Assembly (NCBI RefSeq): GCF_004114955.1
Contig: NZ_CP030054.1
Span: 744,001 to 808,000 of the forward strand
DNA: 64,000 nt
Direction of reading: 5' to 3'
Origin: Bradyrhizobium guangzhouense
Lineage (GTDB): Bacteria; Pseudomonadota; Alphaproteobacteria; Rhizobiales; Xanthobacteraceae
A program made the translations under genes and the position numbers. The notes beneath the pieces were generated by a model. The model searched no databases and was not told the origin of the DNA. It saw nothing but the letters and a program-made list of their open reading frames with translations. Positions 48,462 through 56,504 of the stretch are shown piece by piece. Positions within the stretch are counted from its first letter, which is position 1, and every line of letters begins with the position of its first letter.

Positions 48462-49874
48462 ATGCGCCGCTCGCGCCATGCCAAGATCGTCGCAACCATC
48501 GGCCCGGCAACCGTCGAGCTCGACCAACTCCGTGCTCTCGATCTTGCAGGTGCCGATACATTCCGCCTGAACTTCAGTCATGGCACCAAAGACGATCACG
48601 CGCGCGCCTTTACCGCCATTCGCGCGCTCGAGCGCGAATTCGGCCGACCCATCGGCGTGCTACAAGATCTGCAAGGCCCGAAGCTGCGCATCGGTTCGCT
48701 TGAAGAGGGTGAGCTCACGCTGCAGGCCGGCGAAACGGTCCGCTTTGTTCTGGACGGAGCAAGAGGCGGAAAGCAGGCGATCCCTCTGCCACATCCGGAG
48801 ATCTTTGTAGCTGCGTATCCAGGTCAAAATCTGCTCATCGATGACGGCCGTGTTCGCCTAAGCCTCGAAAAGCCAGGCGATGGCGACATGATAGCGCGCG
48901 TCATTGTCGGTGGAACGATCCGCGATCAAAAAGGCGTAAACGTGCCGGGAGCGTTGCTTGATATCTACCCCCTGACCAAGAAGGATCGTGACGATCTCGT
49001 CTTCGGCCTAGAGCTGGGCGTCGACTGGGTTGCCTTGTCCTTTGTTCAGAAGCCTTCAGACCTGATTGAGGCACGAGCTCTAATCGGTGAGGCAGCCGGC
49101 CTCGTCGCCAAAATCGAAACGCCAATGGCGCTTGATCACATCGATGATATCATCAAATTGTCCGACGCCCTCATGGTCGCCCGCGGCGATCTTGGGGTCG
49201 AGATTCCCCCGGAAAACGTGCCTGGCCGACAAAAAGAGCTCATTCGTGCTTGCCGAATGGCCGCAAAGCCCGTGATCGTCGCAACCCAAATGCTTGATTC
49301 CATGGTGGCAGCGCCGACGCCGACGCGCGCGGAAGCCTCCGATGTTGCGACCGCCATCTATGATGGAGCCGATGCTGTGATGCTATCAGCCGAAACGGCA
49401 AACGGCGCTTATCCGGCCGAAGCCGTCGCCATGATGGATCGTATCATCCGGAGTACGGAGCAACATCGTCTCTATCGCTCCTTGATCAGGGCTGCGCAAG
49501 TCGACGAAGAGATTACCCCTCCACACGCTGTCGCAGCGGCAGGCGCAGATCTTGCCGCCACGATCGAGGCCAAAGCCATCATCGGCTTCACGGCGAGCGG
49601 GACGACCGCAGCCCGCATTTCGCGCAAACGACCACCGATCCCCGTTCTTGCTCTGACGCCAGACGACATTGTGGCGCGACGCATGTGCCTGTTGTGGGGC
49701 GTCCATAGTGTCGTGGCCAGCGATCCCTCCGGCCATGAAGAAATAACCCGGATCGCGGCCGTGGCAGCGCAACGGGAAGGCTATGTGCGGTCCGGCGACT
49801 TGGCCGTCGTGGTCTTTGGCCTCCCATTCGGACAAATAGGCGCGACAAACAACGTACGCGTTGCTGTCTGCTAG
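48462..49874 (+). CDS. Pyruvate kinase
   Basis: The 470-residue enzyme has KIVATIGPATVE, FRLNFSHG, LQDLQGPKLRIG, the metal and catalytic region AKIETPMALDHIDDII, ARGDLGVEIPPENVP, and the signature VIVATQMLDSMVAAPTPTRAEASDVATA. It turns PEP and ADP into pyruvate and ATP. Its place at the end of the UPF0261/TIM operon suggests a copy dedicated to this pathway. The ATG overlaps the stop of a short frame (TGATG). Confidence 0.93.
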   Translation: MRRSRHAKIVATIGPATVELDQLRALDLAGADTFRLNFSHGTKDDHARAFTAIRALEREFGRPIGVLQDLQGPKLRIGSLEEGELTLQAGETVRFVLDGARGGKQAIPLPHPEIFVAAYPGQNLLIDDGRVRLSLEKPGDGDMIARVIVGGTIRDQKGVNVPGALLDIYPLTKKDRDDLVFGLELGVDWVALSFVQKPSDLIEARALIGEAAGLVAKIETPMALDHIDDIIKLSDALMVARGDLGVEIPPENVPGRQKELIRACRMAAKPVIVATQMLDSMVAAPTPTRAEASDVATAIYDGADAVMLSAETANGAYPAEAVAMMDRIIRSTEQHRLYRSLIRAAQVDEEITPPHAVAAAGADLAATIEAKAIIGFTASGTTAARISRKRPPIPVLALTPDDIVARRMCLLWGVHSVVASDPSGHEEITRIAAVAAQREGYVRSGDLAVVVFGLPFGQIGATNNVRVAVC

Positions 49875-50033
49875 AACAGTCCGTTCGCCCTGAAACGTCT
49901 GTCGAGCCATCTTGATGTCGATCCGGACTGCGGCGAGGCTCTACGCATGGTCGTGCACGAGATGCTCCAAGCCCGGCTGCAACTCCGGCCAGGAGCTTAC
50001 ATTGCCTGACGACCACGAGGCAGCTCTGCGCGG

Positions 50034-50462
50034 ATGGGCGGTTTCGGTCGAAACCGCACAGCCTTTTTAGTCGAATGCCGCTTGCAGCGAGCAGACGGGC
50101 TGTATCGCTGGCATGAGGGCCTCAGCGGCAGGCATCTGCGTGCCGCCCGCGGCCTGTTGAACTGGTCCGTCAAGGAAGTGGCCCAGCGGGTGTGCGTCTC
50201 CACGGCGATCATCTGGCGGATCGAGGAGTACAGCGACACACCAATGTCCGACGCGCAGAGGGAAAGCTTGAGAAAGACCTTTGTCGATGCAGGAATCAAA
50301 GTTACCCTTCCGGTCGTAGGCAAGCCCCGGTGTTCAGCCGCGATGACGCTCCATCGGCAAATCGAGATGGCTATCAATCGTTATCTTTTTTGCAGCGCAG
50401 GAGGGCAGCGCCGGTCTCAAGAATCAACAAAATTGAGCTTCCGGCAGCTTCTCCTCGTGTGA
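50034..50462 (+). CDS. Small HTH (XRE-like) protein, hypothetical
   Basis: The 142-codon frame contains an XRE-like helix-turn-helix at about residues 32-75: HLRAARGLLNWSVKEVAQRVCVSTAIIWRIEEY, then MSDAQRESLRKTFVDAGI. Short proteins of this kind are frequent in bradyrhizobia. The first 30 and last 50 residues look less coding-like, so start and end may be wrong or the gene may be decaying. It lies ahead of lrgA. The region 49875-50033 holds no gene I can support. Confidence 0.55.
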   Translation: MGGFGRNRTAFLVECRLQRADGLYRWHEGLSGRHLRAARGLLNWSVKEVAQRVCVSTAIIWRIEEYSDTPMSDAQRESLRKTFVDAGIKVTLPVVGKPRCSAAMTLHRQIEMAINRYLFCSAGGQRRSQESTKLSFRQLLLV

Positions 50463-50482
50463 AAGTGCTACTCAGGTGCCCC

Positions 50483-50863
50483 ATGCTGGCAAGTCTCGGT
50501 CTTATCCTCCTCTGCCAATTGATCGGAGAGGCCATTACGCGCGGGTTCGGCCTGCTGCTGCCTGGTCCGGTCGTCGGGCTCCTGCTGCTGTTGATTTTGC
50601 TGCTCGTCCGTGACCGTTTCGCAATCATCGCTCAAGGACCGCTGCGAAACGGCGGCGTTGAGACTGCCAGCAGGGGGCTGCTCAACAATCTGTCTCTCCT
50701 GTTTGTCCCGGCCGGCGTGGGTGTCGTGGAAAAACTCGATCTCATTTATGCTCATGGGATAGCAATTGTGTTGATTCTTGCCCTTTCCGTCGTAGTGACC
50801 CTTCTCGCGACCGTGCTAACGTTTCGCCTGGTCAGCCGGCTGTTCGGTCATGAGGCGCCATGA
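50483..50863 (+). CDS. CidA/LrgA family membrane protein
   Basis: The 126-residue protein has four membrane helices and the LrgA pattern: LILLCQLIGEAITRGFGLLLPGPVVGLLLLLILLL, LLNNLSLLFVPAGVGVV. CidA/LrgA proteins are holin-like and form plastid/bacterial carboxylate (glycolate, pyruvate, glycerate) carriers with LrgB-type partners. ATG 50483 is preferred; GTGs at 50459 and 50465 are in frame. It ends with an ATGA overlap with the lrgB gene. Confidence 0.87.
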   Translation: MLASLGLILLCQLIGEAITRGFGLLLPGPVVGLLLLLILLLVRDRFAIIAQGPLRNGGVETASRGLLNNLSLLFVPAGVGVVEKLDLIYAHGIAIVLILALSVVVTLLATVLTFRLVSRLFGHEAP

Positions 50864-51582
50864 AGGACCATGCATTCTCGCTCTGGGTCTATCTGTCGCA
50901 ATCGCCTCTGCTTTGGCTGACGATCACCTTACTGGTTTATGCAGTCTCGGAAGCGCTGTCGCTTGCCCTCCACCGACATCCGCTCGCCAATCCTGTTCTC
51001 CACGCGGTCTGGATCATCGGCGTGTTTCTGTTCGTGACCAGCACGCCATATCCGGTCTATTTTAGCGGAGCGCAGTTCGTACATTTCTTGCTCGGCCCAG
51101 CCACAGTCGCGCTCGCTATCCCGCTCTACGAGAACCGCAGGATCGTCCTTGCCTCGATCGTGCCAATGCTGGCAGCCCTCGTTGTGGGCTCGGTCACAGC
51201 GGCCGCGTCGATTGTGCTGCTTGCGAAAGCTGCAGGCTTGCCGCGCGATGTTGTACTGTCCCTTGCGCCTAAGTCCGTGACAGCCGCGGTCGCAATGGGG
51301 ATCAGCGAAACACTGCACGCCGACCCTTCTCTGACCGCCGTCGCGGTGATCCTCACGGGGATCATGGGAGCGATCATTGTCACGCCATTGATGAATTGGA
51401 GTGGTATCATTGATTTTCGTGCGCGTGGTTTTGCCGCGGGCATCGCCGCGCACGGCATTGGTACCGCGCGAGCGTTTCAGGTGGACGAGGTTGCGGGCGT
51501 GTTCTCGGGGATTGCGATGAGCCTGAACGCGCTGGTTACGTCTTTGCTCGTCCCTCTCGCAGTCACACAATTGTTGCGATAA
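50860..51582 (+). CDS. LrgB family membrane protein
   Basis: The 240-residue protein has multiple helices and typical LrgB segments: NPVLHAVWIIG, FLLGPATVALAIPLYENR, LSLAPKSVTAAVAMGISE, and FAAGIAAHGIGTARAFQ. With LrgA it forms a system studied in murein hydrolase control and, in plants and bacteria, in glycolate/pyruvate export or uptake. Placement after a pyruvate kinase gene makes a pyruvate or glycolate role plausible but not shown. Confidence 0.9.
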   Translation: MKDHAFSLWVYLSQSPLLWLTITLLVYAVSEALSLALHRHPLANPVLHAVWIIGVFLFVTSTPYPVYFSGAQFVHFLLGPATVALAIPLYENRRIVLASIVPMLAALVVGSVTAAASIVLLAKAAGLPRDVVLSLAPKSVTAAVAMGISETLHADPSLTAVAVILTGIMGAIIVTPLMNWSGIIDFRARGFAAGIAAHGIGTARAFQVDEVAGVFSGIAMSLNALVTSLLVPLAVTQLLR

Positions 51583-51660
51583 GCCACCGCGCATGGCCGT
51601 TCTGACGAGGCCCATCCTCACTTTTTCGGATAGCCAAACCATCGCGGCAACGAGCGATAC

Positions 51661-52557
51661 TTACTGGGAGGAAAGGCTAGCTTCGCCTCCGAGCTGGGCG
51701 ACGATCCAATCGGCAAAAGCGCGCACCGCCGAGCGTTGCCGGCTGGCGCGCGGATAAATTAGCCTGTGACCGACGTATCGAATATCGGTTGCGCGGCCGG
51801 CCAATGGAGCAACCAGTCGTCCGCTAGCCAATTCGCGCTCCGCTAGAAGCGTTGATTCCAAGGCTACTCCCAGTCCTTCGGCGGCGGTTGCAATCGCCAG
51901 GAAACTTCGATCGAATCTCATGCCGTGAATCGCTGGAGCTTCCAATCCATTGGCGGCGAACCACTGATGCCATTGAACTTGCTTCACGTCTGAACGGATC
52001 AATGTCTGATCCAGGAGGTCGATCGGCTTCTTGATTGATTTTGCAAGCTTCCGGGAGCATAGGGGAGTGACTGTTTCCTCTGGCAGAGGAACAATCTCGA
52101 CGCCCTCCGCCCTCGGCGGACCGTAAACGATGTCGACATCGAAATCATCGTTACTGAAACGCGCATAGTCTGTGCTGGCAGCCAAGCGAACTTCTAGCTT
52201 CGGATGGGCTGCAAGAAACTGCGCCAGTCGTGGCGTTAGCCATTGCGCTGCAAAGCTCGGAGCGGAGTGAACCCGCACCAACTGCGGACCACGAGCAGCG
52301 ACTTCCTCCAAGCCGCGGCGGAGCTGATCGAATGCAGCGCCGGTATGTCGCATCAGGTTCTCGCCGGCCGGCGTGAGCCGCACCGCGCGTGCACTGCGCT
52401 CGAAGAGAACGGTCCGGAGCGTGTCCTCCAGCTTACGGATTGCATGACTGACTGCACTTGGCGTCAGGTGAAGCTCATTCGCCGCATCGCGAAACGATCC
52501 GGTGCGGGCCGCCGCCTCAAAGGCGCGAATTGCCGATATCGGAACATTCGAGAGCAT
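51661..52557 (-). CDS. LysR-family regulator (GcvA-like)
   Basis: The 298-residue protein has the N-terminal helix-turn-helix (SAIRAFEAAARTGSFRDAANELHLTPSAVSHAIRKLED) and an effector domain of the GcvA/AmpR type (SAPSFAAQWLTPRLAQFLAAHP). It is divergent from the SDR gene at 52667, with a T-N11-A box between them, and probably controls the SDR-transketolase-TRAP operon. Confidence 0.9.
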   Translation of the reverse strand: MLSNVPISAIRAFEAAARTGSFRDAANELHLTPSAVSHAIRKLEDTLRTVLFERSARAVRLTPAGENLMRHTGAAFDQLRRGLEEVAARGPQLVRVHSAPSFAAQWLTPRLAQFLAAHPKLEVRLAASTDYARFSNDDFDVDIVYGPPRAEGVEIVPLPEETVTPLCSRKLAKSIKKPIDLLDQTLIRSDVKQVQWHQWFAANGLEAPAIHGMRFDRSFLAIATAAEGLGVALESTLLAERELASGRLVAPLAGRATDIRYVGHRLIYPRASRQRSAVRAFADWIVAQLGGEASLSSQ

Positions 52558-52565
52558 CGCATAAG

Positions 52566-52578
52566 TGAACCAGATTCA
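52566..52578. promoter_or_regulatory. LysR box (T-N11-A)
   Basis: TGAACCAGATTCA is a 13-bp dyad (TGAA/TTCA) with T-N11-A form, eight bases upstream of the LysR start and about 90 bp upstream of the SDR start. It is a fitting place for autoregulation and activation of the divergent operon. Confidence 0.4.
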
Positions 52579-52666
52579 TCGACCCATGACAACTGTGCGC
52601 TTGTCGGCGCGGAGAGCGAGGGTCATTCCTAGCATTGTCAAGGAAAACAATTTGCGGGAGGAACTG

Positions 52667-53416
52667 ATGCTGCTCAGCGGGAAGACAGCCATCATTTCGG
52701 GCGCGGCCTCGCCGCGGGGGATCGGGCTCGCCACCGCCCGGCGGTTTGCCTCCGAGGGCGCTCGGGTCGCAATCCTCGATATCGATGCCGGAGCCGCGGC
52801 AGGGGCAGCAGCCACTCTTGGCAAGGAACACCTCGGTTTGCGCTGCGACGTCGCTGACAAATCGTCCTGCGAGCGGGCAGTTGCAAGCGCGGTCGAGGCA
52901 TTCGGTGGTATCGATATACTGATCAACAATGCCGGCATTACCCAGCCGGTGAAGCTCCTGGACATATCAGCCGCCGATTGGGATCGCATTCAAGACGTCA
53001 ATCTCAAAGGCGTTCTCTTCCTCTCCCAGGCCGTGATCCCGCATATGCGTGCGCGGAAGTCCGGATCGATCGCATGCATGTCGTCGGTGTCGGCCCAGCG
53101 TGGCGGCGGAATTTTTGGGGGACCACACTATTCGGCAGCGAAAGCCGGCGTTCTTGGTTTAGCCAAGGCCATGGCTCGCGAGTTCGGTCCTGACAACATC
53201 CGCGTCAACTGCGTCACGCCTGGCCTGATCGGCACCGATATCACGGCCGGCAAGCTGACTGATGAAATGCGTGCGAAAATTCTGGAAGGCATTCCACTCA
53301 ATCGTCTCGGCACCGCAGAAGATGTCGCCGGCATCTACACTTTTCTGGCCTCCGATCTCTCCGCGTACGTCACTGGTGCCGTGATCGACGTCAATGGCGG
53401 CATGCTCATCCACTGA
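52667..53416 (+). CDS. Short-chain dehydrogenase/reductase
   Basis: The 249-residue SDR has SGAASPRGIG at the cofactor site, NNAGITQPVKL, MSSVSAQRGG and the active site HYSAAKAGV. It ends VIDVNGGMLIH. GGGAGG lies eight bases ahead of ATG 52667; the longer frame from 52565 runs through the promoter region. It is the first gene of an operon with a split transketolase and a TRAP transporter and probably oxidises the imported sugar or sugar acid to a ketose. Confidence 0.9.
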   Translation: MLLSGKTAIISGAASPRGIGLATARRFASEGARVAILDIDAGAAAGAAATLGKEHLGLRCDVADKSSCERAVASAVEAFGGIDILINNAGITQPVKLLDISAADWDRIQDVNLKGVLFLSQAVIPHMRARKSGSIACMSSVSAQRGGGIFGGPHYSAAKAGVLGLAKAMAREFGPDNIRVNCVTPGLIGTDITAGKLTDEMRAKILEGIPLNRLGTAEDVAGIYTFLASDLSAYVTGAVIDVNGGMLIH

Positions 53417-53440
53417 GCCAGCAAGAGAAGGTCCAGATCG

Positions 53441-54292
53441 ATGGAAGCGCCGACCAAAACGTTGACCAACACGCCCAAGCTGGCGGACCGCGCCTATAAC
53501 ATTCGCCGCAATGCGCTGCGCATGGGGGAAGTTCAGGGCCAAGGCTATATCGCTCAGGCGCTCGATATCTCCGACGTTCTCGCCGTGGCTTACTTTCACG
53601 CGATGCGCTATCGGCCGGAGGATCCGACCTGGGAGGAACGCGATCGCTTCCTGCTCTCAAACGGGCACTACGCTATTGCGCTTTATGCGGCTTTGATAGA
53701 AGCGGGGATCGTCCCCGAGGAAGAGCTTGAGACCTATGGCAGTGACGAGAGCCGCTTGCCAATGTCGGGCATGGCCTCCTACACGCCCGGAATGGAAATG
53801 TCGGGTGGCTCGCTCGGCCTCGGGCTCAGCATTGCTGTCGGCATGGGCCTTGGCCTCAAACGCAAAAGGTCCGAGGCGCGGGTATACACCTTGTTCTCCG
53901 ACGGCGAGCTCGACGAGGGCTCCGTGTGGGAGGCCATCCAGTCGGCGGCCCACTACAAGCTGGACAACCTGATCGGCATTGTCGATGTCAACAACCAGCA
54001 GGCCGACGGTCCCTCGACGCAAGTCATGGCCTTCGAACCCTTGGTCGACAAGCTCCAGGCATTCGGCTGGTTCGTACAACGTATCGATGGCAATGATCTC
54101 GATGCCGTGCTCGCAGCATTCGACCGTGCAAAGTCGCATCCCGAGCCGAAGCCGCGAATGATCGTCGCCGACACCCTCATGGGGAAGGGCGTTCCTTTCC
54201 TCGAGCAGCGCGAGAAGAACCATTTCATTCGCGTCGAGCAGCACGAATGGCAACTTGCCCTTGCCGCGCTGGAAGCCGGGAGGCAGGCATGA
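53441..54292 (+). CDS. Transketolase N-terminal subunit
   Basis: The 283-residue protein is the thiamine diphosphate-binding half of a split transketolase: LSNGHYAIALYAALIEAG, GSLGLGLSIAVGMGLGLK, and GDGELDEGSVWEA...VDVNN (GDG-x25-NN metal motif). Its stop overlaps the next ATG, so both halves are made together. Split transketolases often serve special ketose catabolism, for example of apulose or sulfofructose phosphates. Confidence 0.9.
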   Translation: MEAPTKTLTNTPKLADRAYNIRRNALRMGEVQGQGYIAQALDISDVLAVAYFHAMRYRPEDPTWEERDRFLLSNGHYAIALYAALIEAGIVPEEELETYGSDESRLPMSGMASYTPGMEMSGGSLGLGLSIAVGMGLGLKRKRSEARVYTLFSDGELDEGSVWEAIQSAAHYKLDNLIGIVDVNNQQADGPSTQVMAFEPLVDKLQAFGWFVQRIDGNDLDAVLAAFDRAKSHPEPKPRMIVADTLMGKGVPFLEQREKNHFIRVEQHEWQLALAALEAGRQA

Positions 54293-55299
54293 AGACCGTC
54301 AGATCAGCACCGCAAGCGGGCAAGCCGCGCCTAACCACCTCTGCCATGATCGCCTCGATTGCGGCCGAGGGCCAAAAGACGAAGCCAGCGCCGTTCGGAC
54401 ATGCACTCGTCGAACTGGCACGGAGCCGGCCAGAGGTGGTCGGCATGACCGCCGATCTCGGCAAATACACCGACCTGCACATCTTCGCCAAGGAATTTCC
54501 AGACCGCTATTACCAGATGGGCATGGCCGAGCAACTTTTGTTCGGAGCAGCCTCCGGACTCGCCGCAGAGGGCTTCATGCCCTTTGCGACGACATATGCC
54601 GTGTTCGCATCGCGGCGCGCCTACGATTTCATTCATCAGACCATTGCGGAGGAAGACCGCAACGTGAAAATCGTCTGCGCCTTGCCCGGCCTGACCTCGG
54701 GCTATGGCCCAAGTCATCAAGCCGCCGAGGATCTCGCGTTGTTTCGGGCCATGCCAAATATGACGGTGATCGACCCCTGCGATGCCAGTGAAATCGAGCA
54801 GGTGGTGCCAGCCATAGCCGCGCATCAAGGTCCAGTCTACATGCGCCTGCTGCGCGGCCAGGTGCCTGTCGTTCTGGATGAATACGACTATAAGTTCGAG
54901 CTTGGAAAGGCCAAGCTGATCCGTGATGGCAAGGACGTCCTGATCATCTCGTCCGGCATCATGACCATGCGGGCACTCGAGGCCGTCCAAGCTTTGAAGG
55001 ATGACCGCGTGGATGCAGCGGTGCTGCATGTTCCAACCATCAAGCCCCTCGACGCAGAGACTATCCTGCGTGAGGCCAGCAAGCCGGCACGGCTTGTCGT
55101 CGTTGCCGAAAATCACACGACCATTGGTGGCCTCGGCGAAGCAATTGCCGCACTCCTCTTGCGTTCTGGGGCACATCCGCCTTTCCGCCAGATCGCATTG
55201 CCGGACGAATTTCTCGACGCCGGCGCGCTTCCAACGCTGCACGACCGTTACGGGATTTCCACCGCAGAGGTCGCAAGGCAAATCAAACAGTGGCTTTAG
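54289..55299 (+). CDS. Transketolase C-terminal subunit
   Basis: The 336-residue protein provides the Pyr and C-terminal domains: VGMTADLGKYTDLHIF, YYQMGMAEQLLFGAASGLAAEG with the catalytic glutamate, TSGYGPSHQAAEDLALFRAMPNMTVIDPCD and LIISSGIMTMRALEA. The start at ATG 54289 overlaps the N-subunit stop. With its partner it makes one active transketolase. Confidence 0.9.
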   Translation: MKTVRSAPQAGKPRLTTSAMIASIAAEGQKTKPAPFGHALVELARSRPEVVGMTADLGKYTDLHIFAKEFPDRYYQMGMAEQLLFGAASGLAAEGFMPFATTYAVFASRRAYDFIHQTIAEEDRNVKIVCALPGLTSGYGPSHQAAEDLALFRAMPNMTVIDPCDASEIEQVVPAIAAHQGPVYMRLLRGQVPVVLDEYDYKFELGKAKLIRDGKDVLIISSGIMTMRALEAVQALKDDRVDAAVLHVPTIKPLDAETILREASKPARLVVVAENHTTIGGLGEAIAALLLRSGAHPPFRQIALPDEFLDAGALPTLHDRYGISTAEVARQIKQWL

Positions 55300-55478
55300 C
55301 GCCGCTGGGCTGAGGTCCAACAAGCTGTACTCAACGTTGCCCGCCGCACCTTGCAGCGGCGAACGCTGGCTTTTGCCCAAATGCCGGCACTCAAGACGCG
55401 GGCACACGAATGAGCGGAACGGCTGCGCCGCCTGCGCTGAGATCGCCACCGCTAGGTAAATAGAACGAGGAGGAAGAC

Positions 55479-56504
55479 ATGAGCGTATCGAAACGCAGAG
55501 ATATCAGCCGGCGTTCCCTGTTGAAAGCTGCAACGGCCGTACCTCTCTGCGCAATTCTCACTCGACCGGCATCTGCGGCCGAATTCGTTTATAAATTTGC
55601 AACCGGCCAGGATCCGACGCATCCGGTGAACGTCCGCGCGCAGGAAGCCATCCAACGCATTCTAGAGGCTACCAGTGGCCGGCTCGAGATCAGGCTGTTT
55701 CCGGCCAACCAGCTCGGGTCCGACACCGAGCTCATGACCCAGGTCCGCAGCGGCGGCGTCGAATTCTTTAATCAGTCCTCTTCGATCCTCGCCACCCTGG
55801 TCCCAAGTGCGGGCCTGGTGAACACCGGCTTCGCGTTTACTGACTACGATAGCGTTTGGAAAGCTATGGACGGAGATCTCGGAACCTACATCCGGACGCA
55901 GATTGCCAAAACTCCGATCATGGCGGTTTCCAAAGCGTGGGATAACGGCTTTCGTCAGGTGACTTCTTCCGGACGTGAGATCCGCAGCCCTGACGATCTA
56001 AAGAATTTCCAGATCCGCGTCCCCCCGGCGCCGCTTTTGACCTCGCTTTTCAAGGCGCTTGGAGCCGGCCCGACGCCTATTAACTTCAACGAGGTCTACT
56101 CCGCGTTACAGACCAAAGTCGTGGACGGCCAGGAGAATCCGTTGCCGATCATTGCAACCGCCCGCCTCTACGAAGTGCAAAGCACGTGCAGCCTGACCGG
56201 GCACGTTTGGGACGGATACTGGATCCTCGCCAACAAGCGCGCATTCGAGCGCTTACCGAAGGATGTTCAGGAGGTCGTGACCCGCGAACTAGATCGCTCC
56301 GCCGTCGATCAGCGGGCTGATATCGCAAAGCTCAGCCAGTCCTTGCGCACCGATCTGTCGGCCAAAGGTCTCAAATTTATCGAAGTCGATCGCGCCGCCT
56401 TCCGACAAGCCTTGTCCAAGACTAGCTTCTACTCCGACTGGAAGGGCAAATTCGGCGAGGAGGCGTGGTCGCAGCTCGAAAAAGCGGCGGGTCAGCTGTC
56501 ATGA
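55479..56504 (+). CDS. TRAP transporter substrate-binding protein (DctP family)
   Basis: The 341-residue protein has a twin-arginine-like signal (SRRSLLKAATA) ending near PASAA and the DctP fold: YKFATGQDPTHPVNVRAQEAI, GRLEIRLFPANQLGSD, IRVPPAPLL, GAGPTPINFNEVYSALQT and DGQENPLPII. Most family members bind carboxylated ligands through an arginine, here in QIRVPP. GAGGAGG precedes the ATG. Confidence 0.92.
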   Translation: MSVSKRRDISRRSLLKAATAVPLCAILTRPASAAEFVYKFATGQDPTHPVNVRAQEAIQRILEATSGRLEIRLFPANQLGSDTELMTQVRSGGVEFFNQSSSILATLVPSAGLVNTGFAFTDYDSVWKAMDGDLGTYIRTQIAKTPIMAVSKAWDNGFRQVTSSGREIRSPDDLKNFQIRVPPAPLLTSLFKALGAGPTPINFNEVYSALQTKVVDGQENPLPIIATARLYEVQSTCSLTGHVWDGYWILANKRAFERLPKDVQEVVTRELDRSAVDQRADIAKLSQSLRTDLSAKGLKFIEVDRAAFRQALSKTSFYSDWKGKFGEEAWSQLEKAAGQLS

